Origin: Gracilaria domingensis
Lineage: Eukaryota; Rhodophyta; Florideophyceae; Gracilariales; Gracilariaceae
Direction of reading: 5' to 3'
DNA length: 64,000 nt
NCBI GenBank assembly: GCA_022539475.1
Contig: VCMS01000007.1
Span: 541,496-605,495, forward strand
In this document: piece by piece, positions 11,050 through 19,628 of the stretch
How the letters are laid out: the number at the start of each line of letters is the position of its first letter
Numbering within the stretch: the first letter of the stretch is position 1
Translations under genes and position numbers: made by a program
The notes under the pieces: generated by a model
What the model saw: only the letters and a program-made list of their open reading frames with translations
Told to the model about the DNA's origin: nothing
The model's database searches: none

Positions 11050-11490
11050 CTTGTTGGATAGGATGTAGATACTGGTGAGAAGGATACAGAGGGAAGTGAG
11101 TGATGATGATCATGACTTAATATATAGGGTGGGCTATGTGGGAGAGGGCTATCCCATCGGTACCTTTGATACTGGTTGGTATCCTTCGGTACCGTTGGTA
11201 TGATACTCGGCACTACTGTAAAACAAAAAACCTTTTGCCTGGGCTGATTTGTGAGAAACCCCGGTGGCATGATGATCATCGCCAGGGCGTTGCCAAACTC
11301 CACGGTGTTGCTGGCGATATCTGCAGCACAGTCGTTCGTTTCGCTCGTTTAGTTCTTCGAAATCGTCAGCTAACTGTTTCATGCAAGTCCTTGAGTCCTG
11401 GGCACGAGAAGCTGTGTCTCAGACGAGTTCCCGAAGCCAGTCAGCAAAGGTTACATCTGCGTAATATTGTGTGTTGCCACTCACAAACCA
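11050..11490. other. Intergenic, SelO to YAE1-like
   Basis: No supported gene. It has a run of TGATGA repeats and TATATAG near 11130. Repeated GGTA/TACC elements span 11159-11205, including CGGTACCGTTGGTA at 11187-11200, which matches half of the palindrome at 40875. Confidence 0.4.
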
Positions 11491-12089
11491 ATGAATGAAT
11501 CAGACGAGAGAGATGAACGAGGAGGTCGTGATGATTTCGACGATGATGACTTCTTCGGAAATCAGGATGACGATTTGAAGCTTGAGAAGAAACGGCAAGA
11601 GCGAGAAATAGCAGCGGTACGCCGTTACCACTACACAAGTGGACTCAGAGAAGGCGCCAATTCAGCGCGTGAGGCTCATCTTCAACAAGGATTCGATCAC
11701 GGCTTCTCTGCCGCCACAAAGGCGGTGAGCAAACCGGCATTTCTGTGAGTTGCTCAAATAAGCTACAGTCCTACTGAAGATTCTAACCAAAACACGTCTA
11801 TTCTTGTTTCCTATTCAACCCACGTTGAAGTCTAGGAGCTTGCAACGTTCTTGAAGCATTTTATTCCAAACATGGTTGTTCTGGATCTTCAAGTGCAAGG
11901 CGGACAGCGCTTGACGACACAGAAGTTTTAACAAGAGATCTCCGCCAGTTAAGCGAAACAAATGTCGACCTACGCGCAAAATTGCACGACATGCCTTTGG
12001 ACTCTACAATATGTGTTCAGAACGCTATTGAAGCATGCGGAAAGGTGGCCATTATTGATCTTCCGGCATACATGCAAAGCTTTCCTTGA
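11491..12089 (+). CDS. YAE1-like cytosolic Fe-S/ribosome-recycling adaptor
   Basis: Two exons: 11491-11744 and 11831-12089, total 170 residues. The intron 11745-11830 (86 nt) has GTGAGT, a TTCTAAC branch site near 11782 and TTGAAG at its end; splicing preserves the frame and extends the motif to the expected length. The N-terminus is acidic (FDDDDFF). The diagnostic deca-GX3 pattern runs SGLREGANSAREAHLQQGF, DHGFSAATK, then across the junction into FLLGACNVLEAF. YAE1 pairs with LTO1 to hand ABCE1/RLI1 to the cytosolic iron-sulfur targeting complex. No partner gene is nearby. The C-terminal 70 residues are not conserved as far as I can judge. Confidence 0.75.
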
Positions 12090-12228
12090 GGGACAGGCAC
12101 TGTTCACTAGATATTCCAAGATTCATGGGTACTGTGGAGTATAGTACATTCAGAACAGTTACTTGTTCCTTGGACCTATACATGTCAAAAGTCCGTCGAA
12201 TACTGGTTTCAAGTATACGTAGTAGCAT

Positions 12229-13128
12229 TCACATGTTCTTCTTCATTTTCTCAAGCTCACCCTCAACTTCTGGGTCATAACTTCCCTTGAGTTGAAAAGG
12301 AGAAGTCCCAGACAGCTGATTCTTCATCTTTTGCAGTTCATCATCAACAGAATCACTTTCAAGCGCTTTGAATTTGCTTTCTAGACTGACATCTGCTGAA
12401 CCTCCCAGTGAGAGCTCCCGAGAAACATCTGCTTTAACCTCTAGCTCCTCAACCTTTGCCTTCATTCTTTCAAAAGCTTCGAGGCCACCGCTGGTGGATA
12501 CATTTCCAAGCATATCATTAACTTTCTGACTAGTTTTCGCTGTTCGCGCCCTTGCCACATACTGGTCCTTCTTTGCCCTGGCCTCGCTAATTTTTGATTC
12601 GAGTTGCTGCATCGATGTGTAAAGCTTGTCCACATTAGCCTTCATGCCGTTAATCTGTGCAGCAAGGCTGGCTTCCTGCTCATCTGCTGTTTTCTTTCGC
12701 ATGAGCGCCTCTCTCGCAAGATCTTCTTCACCCTTCTGCAGAGCCATCTGAGCCCTCTTTTTCCATTCTGTGCTTGTTGTAGATGCTTGTTCGCGCTGAC
12801 GTTCAATCCGCTTCAACGTCGCGCTGACCTCTGCATATGCCTGGCGAACTTTTACAAGATCGTTTTGCATATCGGTAACGGTTTGGTTGAGGACCTTTTC
12901 CGGATCTTCCATGCCGGAAACAACCTGATTGAGATTGGCACGAACAACTCTAAAGAACCGGTCGATCAAGTTCATCTGAATAGATGTGGAAGGCGAATGG
13001 GGTGGCCGAGCACGGCGCACTGGAGGGTTCGTGTACATGGTTCTAACCCTCTGACCGGTGAAAGATGATGCATTCAATGGGCGACATAATGGTGTTGCCC
13101 GGATTGGCACAACGTATGCGGCACTCAT
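12229..13128 (-). CDS. VIPP1: VIPP1/IM30, thylakoid membrane-shaping ESCRT-III protein
   Basis: PspA/IM30 family, 299 residues, single exon. An N-terminal region of about 50 residues rich in Arg, Pro and Ser (MSAAYVVPIRATPLCRPLNA onward) looks like a plastid transit peptide. It is followed by the family start MNLIDRFFRVVRANLNQVVS, which is amphipathic helix alpha0 and binds anionic lipid. The core coiled-coil hairpin contains MEDPEKVLNQTVTDMQNDLV and the long Glu/Lys/Ala-rich helices. The tail EVEGELEKMKKNM matches the short C-terminal helix of the PspA-like core; the extended Vc tail typical of plant VIPP1 is reduced. Function from the family: plastid membrane remodelling and repair. It shares a 626-nt divergent region with the p24 gene. 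Confidence 0.95.
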   Translation of the reverse strand: MSAAYVVPIRATPLCRPLNASSFTGQRVRTMYTNPPVRRARPPHSPSTSIQMNLIDRFFRVVRANLNQVVSGMEDPEKVLNQTVTDMQNDLVKVRQAYAEVSATLKRIERQREQASTTSTEWKKRAQMALQKGEEDLAREALMRKKTADEQEASLAAQINGMKANVDKLYTSMQQLESKISEARAKKDQYVARARTAKTSQKVNDMLGNVSTSGGLEAFERMKAKVEELEVKADVSRELSLGGSADVSLESKFKALESDSVDDELQKMKNQLSGTSPFQLKGSYDPEVEGELEKMKKNM

Positions 13129-13754
13129 TCGAAAGAACTTCCTGGTACTGTACCCGAACTGTGACGTCTTGGAGAGGAATCGGAGTATGTCGTTCTATAT
13201 ATCTTCCAGAAGCGTTTGGAACTACCTTGAGCTTCGAGACGCAGCCGAATGTTTCCAGGGCTCCAAGCGAACAAGCAATTCTCCTACAGAAATGTCTCTT
13301 GGAGCAATGTCAGAGGTTCGGTTGGAATGAAACTGTTATCGTAGTAGAGCTATGGGAGGGCAACAGATATGGGGCGGAGAGGCCAACCCTCAACCACAAA
13401 TGGTAGACCGACGATGTATGGATCCACCTGGATGTTTCCAATTCGACGTCCTCTGTGGCACATGTTCAGTTTTTTGTCACAAAAATAATATCTGAAGCTT
13501 TTCGCTGACAAAATGCATATTGCTAGATTATGTATTCCAGAATTTTTGTTAAAGAGCGTTCGGAGCTGCTTGGCTTCTTCGTGGACCACTTCCTCAACCC
13601 GAAATTTCCAGAGGCGACGCTATGTGCGCCTTTGCTCTCCAAAATACTCTCATAACCTGCGGATCTGATGTTATTTGGGTTTCGCGAGGCGTGCACATGT
13701 TGAGCTGAAAAGATTGATACACATTTGTATTGTCTGAAGAGATCTCGAACACCC
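13129..13754. other. Divergent promoter region, VIPP1 / p24
   Basis: Carries ORFs of 77-113 codons on both strands with no recognisable product. Presumed promoters and 5' UTRs for both flanking genes. No TATA box or strong repeat seen. Confidence 0.4.
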
Positions 13755-14513
13755 ATGTCTTTCAGGAAGGTCTTGTATAGTGCTTTGCTTGCCTTCGTCT
13801 GTTTTCGATCATTAAATGCTTTTCAGTTCATCCTGCCAGCCAAGGCACGAAAATGTTTCCGCGAGGATATTCCACTGAACACAAACACTCTGTTTACTTA
13901 TACCGTGGCTCAGGGCAGTGGCGAAATGCCGGTATCAGTGCGAGTAATGGACATGACTGGGAAAGTAATTCTCGTTCGACAAGCCGTTGACCATGGAGTG
14001 TTCACATTTCAATCTCCCGATAAGATTCCTAATGTTCCCCAAAAGAACGACTGGTCTTTACGCGACGAGGACACAGACGATGACGCGTATTTCCGGGCGA
14101 TACCTGGAGGTGCCGGAGATAATCGGGTTCCGTACATGTTCTGCTTTGAGCACGTTTCTTCCCTTCATTTTCCTCATTTACAGGTTCACGGGCGCGCACA
14201 GGAGAGGCAAATAATATTTGGCATCAAAACAGGAGCAGACACCAAGAATATGGAGTATTACGACAAACTCGCTAAAGAGAGACATTTAACTACTACAGAA
14301 GAATCCTTCCATATTGTCGAAGATCGAGTATCAGAAATTGTGCGATTGGTTGACGAAATGAGGGAGAGAGAACTTCGCATGGATCATATGAACAGAAGAA
14401 CACAAAGAATGATCACTGCTTATGCAGTTATAACGTGTATATCAATTGCTGCCGGGGCAGCTTATTCTTCGTACGTGACATTCAAACATCTTCATCAAGA
14501 GAAGAGAATTTGA
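13755..14513 (+). CDS. p24/EMP24-family cargo receptor, copy 1
   Basis: Type I membrane protein of the early secretory pathway; p24 proteins cycle in COPI/COPII vesicles as cargo receptors. From ATG 13755 it is 252 residues, with a signal peptide (VLYSALLAFVCFRSLNA), then the GOLD domain starting FQFILPAKARKCF with the first conserved Cys. The second Cys is in YMFCFEHV. A membrane-proximal coiled coil (HIVEDRVSEIVRLVDEM), a single TM segment (MITAYAVITCISIAAGAAY) and a short basic cytosolic tail ending EKRI follow. Between the second Cys block and the following strands is an extra 10 residues (VSSLHFPHLQ) encoded by 30 nt that begin GT and end TTTACAG. This could be an in-frame insert or a micro-intron. 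Paralogue of the gene at 15661. Confidence 0.9.
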   Translation: MSFRKVLYSALLAFVCFRSLNAFQFILPAKARKCFREDIPLNTNTLFTYTVAQGSGEMPVSVRVMDMTGKVILVRQAVDHGVFTFQSPDKIPNVPQKNDWSLRDEDTDDDAYFRAIPGGAGDNRVPYMFCFEHVSSLHFPHLQVHGRAQERQIIFGIKTGADTKNMEYYDKLAKERHLTTTEESFHIVEDRVSEIVRLVDEMRERELRMDHMNRRTQRMITAYAVITCISIAAGAAYSSYVTFKHLHQEKRI

Positions 14514-15660
14514 CGAAGCGCCTTCGATAGACCTGTGTCACTGTTGCGAGTCTCCTTGTTTGAAGGACAAACGCGACTTTTTTCACAGCATTCAAACTAA
14601 TTTTCAAACGTAGCCTAACTGTCGGATAGAAGAATAAAAGGAAGAATAAAAAGTTTTGTATGATTCCTATATATGTGACTTTCTTCTGGAGCATTTGCAC
14701 CCAGAATGTCTGATTGAAGAGGGGTGGCCCTCGACTGTGAACCTCGGTTCACCGTGGAGGGTTAACCTTAGTAATCAAAACCCTTTCAAGAAACAGAGCC
14801 GAATTCCACAAGTGAAGTCCAAAATCAGGTACTGCCTCCGAGGATACTGCATCTCCATGTTGCCGATGTTTCCATACAGGTCATTTATCTCTTGTGTGTG
14901 TCGCCAAGAAAACATTATACTTGTCTTCGACAACATGCTCATGTTACGAATGTAATAGATACATGCTATCGATGAAAGTACATAATTTCGGAATCTGGCC
15001 TGACGTTGTCCAACATCGTACAGGAGGACGAAAGCATGGCACGTACGCTGTTTGCCAAACAGTGTTTGGTAACAGCAACCTTTACGATTTTTATGCTCAT
15101 GCGCATATATTTTTGCTGTAAGACTCTGTTTCCTTCTGTTTACATCTTGGACTGTAAATGTTCTGGCCCCAGAGGTGCCCACCGCAATGCTTCCAGGATC
15201 TGCATTCCTCGGTTTGACAAGCGATGCTTTCCGCAAAAAGTGAAGCGACGCTTAAACTTTCTTTTAACACCTTTCACTCTTCACGGTAGGGGCATTAGTC
15301 CTGGATACTCCTATACCTCTGAATATCAACGGCTTACGCCCGCTCTGGCGACAATTCAGGAGTCGTTCTCGCACCCAAGAGAGCTAAGGTCACTCTACGA
15401 AATTATTGACGTCGCCCGAAGAGTGAGTACCTCAAAAGGCCAGGACATCCCTGACACCCAATTCACTTGATTGAAAACTGAGACACGGTTACATAGTGCT
15501 TTTCACGTTGGGATTCTGGAGTAACTTATTGAATTCTTCACTCACGTCTGAATCCTCTATATTTCTGAGATCAGCCATAGAACGTGTGGAGCTCCTTGGC
15601 ATTTCTTTCTTGAGATGCACTGAAGTAGATAACAAAGTGGTCTAAGTTTCCAACTACAAC
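14514..15660. other. Intergenic between the two p24 genes
   Basis: About 1.1 kb. Short frames at 14775-15236 (-) and 15006-15470 (+) have no recognisable motif. A segment around 15290-15425 reads openly and ends at GTGAGT, but lacks a start and any family match. A stem-loop lies at 14728-14761. Confidence 0.4.
14728..14761. repeat. Stem-loop, two-part
   Basis: CCCTC and GAGGG outer arms and GTGAAC and GTTCAC inner arms around a CTCG loop, separated by mismatched 4-nt bulges. Lies about 215 nt past the stop of the upstream p24 gene. Confidence 0.45.
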
Positions 15661-16686
15661 ATGTTGCGGAGGCCGTCTATATTATGGGGTTTCATGCTGT
15701 TGCCACTTGTGGCTCTCTGGAGCGATTCAACATCCGCATTTCAGTTCTACATTCACGCAGGTGAGAAGAGATGCTTCTCAGAATCTGTTCCTCCTAACAC
15801 CAAGGTTCTCGGTGAGTATACTGTTTCTACGGGCAAGGGGCATATGCCTGTTGATATAAAGGTTACGATTAACGACGGTTCAAAGACCTTATATGAGAAA
15901 CATGATGCAAATCATGGCAAATTCGCTTTTGTTGTACCATTCTCTGAGCGTACACTTGGAGATGTGAAGGTTTCAACAGCAGAAGCTTTGCGGAAGTCAA
16001 AGGAAGCCCGAGACCGCCTTCATGAATCACTAAAACGAGAGAAAGAACGCCACGATGAGAACCTAAGGGAAAGACTTGCAGATCACCATCGAAGAAAGGT
16101 GTTATCCGTTGATGACTCCCCGAACAAAGCAGAGGCCCATGGGCACGAAGATCCGTTTGACTATAATTATGATTACGATGACGACTTTGATGATTTCGAA
16201 ATGGGAGACTATGATGGAATCCATGATGACCAATTAGATGATGAAGTAGCAAAGAATGAACGTGAGCATGAGCAAAAGTACGGAACAATCGACACAGCCT
16301 CTGACTATGAAAGAGAAGAACAGCTTTTTCAAGTACAGAAGTTTGAAGTATGCGTTTCAAGCAATGTAGAGAAGCAAGAAGTCAAGAGGCGAGTACGCTT
16401 GATGATCAACAAAGGAGAAGCAGCGCACGACTTCAATCGACTGGCAAAGAAAGAACATCTTACTCATCTGGAAGTGTCTTTACGTCATATATCTGCGGAA
16501 CTGCACGAACTTCTTCATGTTCTCGAGGAAGTCAGACAAATGGAGGACGTCCTACGTAAACTGAACGAGAATACAAACAAGCGCGTAGTAATACTTTCCG
16601 TGATAGCACTAGTGAGCCTATTTGGAGTGGGAGGGTATCAGGCGATGTACACAAAGAAGTTCTTCAAACGAAAGAAGATCTTATAA
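15661..16686 (+). CDS. p24-family cargo receptor with acidic insertion in GOLD domain
   Basis: Second p24 protein, 341 residues, about 90 more than copy 1. Signal peptide ending around STSA, then FQFYIHAGEKRCF and YTVSTGKGHMPVDIKV align closely with copy 1. About 120 residues are then inserted: first a charged Arg/Lys/Glu coiled-coil-like stretch, then a very acidic Asp/Tyr run (FDYNYDYDDDFDDFEMGDYD). The GOLD domain resumes at FEVCVSSNVEK with the second Cys. Coiled coil, TM (RVVILSVIALVSLFGVGGY) and a tail with FFKRKKIL follow. The terminal KKIL is a KKxx COPI retrieval signal and the FF pair fits COPII export. Tandem paralogue of the preceding gene; the insertion probably faces the ER/Golgi lumen, and its role is unknown. 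Confidence 0.88.
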   Translation: MLRRPSILWGFMLLPLVALWSDSTSAFQFYIHAGEKRCFSESVPPNTKVLGEYTVSTGKGHMPVDIKVTINDGSKTLYEKHDANHGKFAFVVPFSERTLGDVKVSTAEALRKSKEARDRLHESLKREKERHDENLRERLADHHRRKVLSVDDSPNKAEAHGHEDPFDYNYDYDDDFDDFEMGDYDGIHDDQLDDEVAKNEREHEQKYGTIDTASDYEREEQLFQVQKFEVCVSSNVEKQEVKRRVRLMINKGEAAHDFNRLAKKEHLTHLEVSLRHISAELHELLHVLEEVRQMEDVLRKLNENTNKRVVILSVIALVSLFGVGGYQAMYTKKFFKRKKIL

Positions 16687-17053
16687 ATGATTCAGAAGCA
16701 GATGTGAAAGCAGAAGTTGTCATACTGTAAATCTATAAAATCCAGCAAATGAGTAATACTAAGGAAGCAAACGCATCCAGAGTAAAGGTAGAACTAATCT
16801 CGAAATCTGTCTACAACTCTGAACGGTTCAAGGCAACCAATCGGCGTCAGCAAACATGTCAGTTCTAATGTGATCGCCACTTTTATCTGAATCACCAGAG
16901 CTCCTATTCACCTTGATCCTTTAACCTCTCCCTGCGTAAATGCTAGACGTAAATCAAACTGAGATTCAGCCCAACCAGTCGCGGCCAATCATGCCCTCGG
17001 GATTTGTTGGCTGCCTGACGGTTGCGAAGCCTCAACTAGCCTTGGGCGACCCA
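16687..17053. other. Convergent intergenic
   Basis: Tail-to-tail gap between p24 copy 2 and 14-3-3, presumably both 3' UTRs. Nothing else is seen in it. Confidence 0.4.
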
Positions 17054-18187
17054 TTACTTGTCTAATTCATCCGACGGCTGCGATTGATCATTACGTTCCT
17101 CAGGAAGGTCACTGTGTGGTTACAAAACAAGCAAGAAAGTTAGTTAAGACAGGCCTATGCAACACATTCTGGAGATAAAGAAAGTAGAGAGTAACGCACC
17201 TTGTCCACAAAGTGAGGTTGTCCCGCAACAGTTGCATGATCAGTGTAGAATCCTTGTAAGAGTCTTCGTTCAGGGTGTCCAGTTCGGCTATAGCGTCATC
17301 AAAAGCTTGCTTGGCAAGGCTGCACGCAGCGTCGGGAGCATCAAGAATTTCATAGTAGAAGACAGAGAAGTTGAGTGCCAGTCCCAGGCGGATCGGGTGC
17401 GTAGGTGGAAGTTCAGTCATGGCAATATCAGTAGCAGACTTGTACGCGTCAAGAGAGCTCTGGGCAGACTTCTGGCGGGCATCCCCTCCCGAAAACTCGG
17501 CCACGTAACGGTGATAGTCACCCTTCATCTTGTAGTAAAATACCTTGGACTCGCCAGACTGCGCGGACGGGATGAGATTCTTGTCTAGCAAGTTGAGAAT
17601 GTCCTCGCATATCTGATTGAGCTCCTTCTCAATAGACACTCTGTATTCCTGATTGACAGATGCGTTCTTCTCGTGACCCATTGACTCTTCTTTCTGCTCA
17701 ATGGAAGAGATGATTCTCCAGGAAGCACGTCGTGAGCCGATTACATTCTTATAGGCGACTGAAAGCAAATTTCTCTCTTCTACGCTGAGTTCTGGGGTCT
17801 CGCTATCGGTTTGAAGAGCAACTTTACTCATCTCCGAAACCATCTCTGATGAATAGGAATACGGGGGTGAACACGAAGCAAAACGCAAAAAGGCGATGAT
17901 CATTCGCAAGGAAGAGATGATAAAGTCAGAAGGTGTGATCGAAAACAGAAGCCACGGTAGTACTACGCAGTGCGCACGAGACTGATTTCAAAGACGCGTA
18001 TGCAAGGCAGCGAACGAGAAGCAGTTTGTGACGTGGATGGGAGCGCTCGATGGGATGCGGCAGGTGACTACGCAAGATCACGTCGAGAAAGAAGTGTGCG
18101 TGAGATAAAGCACATACCGTCATAGCGCTCAGCCTGTTCGGCCAGCTTTGCGATGTACACATGCTTCTCACGCGTTGCCGGGTCCAT
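17054..18187 (-). CDS. 14-3-3 phosphoprotein-binding adaptor
   Basis: Three exons on the complement: 18118-18187, 17200-17845 and 17054-17111, giving 257 residues, normal for the family. Intron 1 (17846-18117, 272 nt) has GTATGT and CATCAG; intron 2 (17112-17199, 88 nt) has GTGCGT, an AACTAAC branch site and CACACAG. The protein starts [20 protein letters not shown]. Signature 1 reads [13 protein letters not shown]. The phosphopeptide pocket residues are present in [12 protein letters not shown] (Lys, Arg) and DYHRYVAEF (Arg-Tyr). Signature 2 reads [20 protein letters not shown], split by intron 2. The variable acidic tail ends DELDK. 14-3-3 dimers bind phosphoserine proteins in cytosol and nucleus. 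Placing the 5' intron inside helix 1 is needed to obtain an intact N-terminus. Confidence 0.95.
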
Positions 18188-18810
18188 GTTACGGTGGGGC
18201 GATCTGGGGTCGATTAATGCGTTAGGCCAAAACGGAAGCTGCGCCTACGGCAGGAGCGGACACTGGCGCACAGCAAGAGCGGAGAACAGTTACGAGACGA
18301 GGCGACGCGATAGTGAAGGGCAAAGCCGAGGCGCGATGCGGAGGGAGAGAAGCGAACACCAAGCTTGAATGGCGGGGCTGCGTAGAATCGCGGTGCGCCG
18401 AGGCGATTGAGCAGCGGTGGAAGTGAACGAAACGTAAAAACGGGCGAAAAACAAACGCCGCCGGTTTAGATTTAGCATATCCGGCTGTCAGCTGGCCGCC
18501 TTACAGCGGCGCAATTCAGCGTGCCAATAATGCATGCGCTCTGATGCGCGCAGCTCGCTCCCGGCGGGGGCTCCGCGCGAGAGGGCGCCGTGTGTTGGCG
18601 CGTGCGATTTGCGTGGCGTGTTGCCGCCGGCGTCGCACTCGCTCATCGATCCCCGGCTGTCTCGAGTGAAGACACTTTCTCGAGTGCGTACAGCTGCACC
18701 GCCCCCGTCCCGCCAATGGCCGGCTGTATTCGGTCATTTGCCCGTTCGCACGCCAGCCTGCCTTCCACCATGCGCGTCACCGCTCGTCGAACCAGTTCGC
18801 GTGCGCAACT
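18188..18810. other. GC-rich divergent promoter region
   Basis: CpG-rich sequence with long chance frames on both strands (for example 18534-19154 +). Presumed bidirectional promoter for 14-3-3 and the lumenal orphan. No clear TATA box. Confidence 0.4.
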
Positions 18811-19548
18811 ATGACTCCGGCCTTCTCTCACGGATGCGTGGCCAAGGCATTCGACGCGCATTCACGCAATACTGCTGCCTGCTCACGGAGGAGGCTTGTG
18901 CTCACCGCCTTCCTAGCCCTCCCCGCGCTTTCAGTCTCAAACCCTCTGCATGCATCCAAGGCGTCTGCGCGCTCTCACCTCATGGACCAGCACCAGGTGG
19001 ACCAGCAACAGGTAGCACAGCTTTTACGCACGCAGTGCTCACCGTTTATTACATCTTTGTCTCTTCCAGGTCCTCTCTCCCACAAACTCCTTCTGTGGAG
19101 AGGCTCTCAATCCACCTCCCCACCACACGTAGCACGATGCGAACCCGCCCCTGACCTGCTAGACCCGAGCACTTACGGCGCACAGGGTGTCACTTTCTTT
19201 CAGTACTTGGAACAGTACATGAAGCGCTCTTTGGCTCCGTCCGAGCAAGTTCTACCCAGCAGATCGCATATTGCCACGGGAAGCCGGTCGATTGCGTCTC
19301 AGTGGGGTACTCCCGTGACAGTGTGGCCTATTGGTGAATTCACATACGCATACTGGAAACAAACCTCGCTAATTTACACCCCTGGTCAAAGCGTAAATCA
19401 AACCTTCTCGCAGGGCAAACAACTGGTTGTGGGCCATCATCTTCGCGAAGCAGTAATGGCTGGGAAAGAGGTCATGTTCGACGCTCCAGCATTCTTCGAG
19501 CTACGTGAAGATATGGCCAGACAAGTCATCACGAGTCTCTCGCCGTGA
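18811..19548 (+). CDS. Predicted thylakoid-lumen protein, unknown family
   Basis: A 245-residue protein that I do not recognise. A twin-arginine-like signal SRRRLVLTAFLALPALSV starts near residue 25: RRR at 26-28, then a hydrophobic core and PLHASKASA as a plausible cleavage region. It lies behind a 24-residue leader that could be the plastid transit part. This bipartite arrangement suggests export to the thylakoid lumen. The C-terminal 120 residues (GVTFFQYLEQYMKRSL, PVTVWPIGEFTYAYWK, MFDAPAFFELREDMARQ) look folded and alpha/beta. The middle is Pro/Ser/Gln rich and may be a linker. The first ATG of the frame is used. It ends 80 nt from the stop of the photolyase fusion gene on the other strand. 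Confidence 0.65.
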   Translation: MTPAFSHGCVAKAFDAHSRNTAACSRRRLVLTAFLALPALSVSNPLHASKASARSHLMDQHQVDQQQVAQLLRTQCSPFITSLSLPGPLSHKLLLWRGSQSTSPPHVARCEPAPDLLDPSTYGAQGVTFFQYLEQYMKRSLAPSEQVLPSRSHIATGSRSIASQWGTPVTVWPIGEFTYAYWKQTSLIYTPGQSVNQTFSQGKQLVVGHHLREAVMAGKEVMFDAPAFFELREDMARQVITSLSP

Positions 19549-19628
19549 GAGTCAATCGCTGCAACAAACCAAGCGACTTTGTCCATTGCCGCTCCTATCA
19601 CAGATAAATATCCCGCCTGTGCCCATTT

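Noticed and set aside
13058-13406. Plus-strand ORFs of 90 and 113 codons over the VIPP1 start
   Set aside because: Antisense shadows of the VIPP1 transit region and promoter, with no motif.
19013-19070. 58-nt GTAGCA...TTCCAG intron in the lumenal orphan
   Set aside because: Splicing shifts the frame into an early stop; the unspliced frame continues to a good C-terminus.
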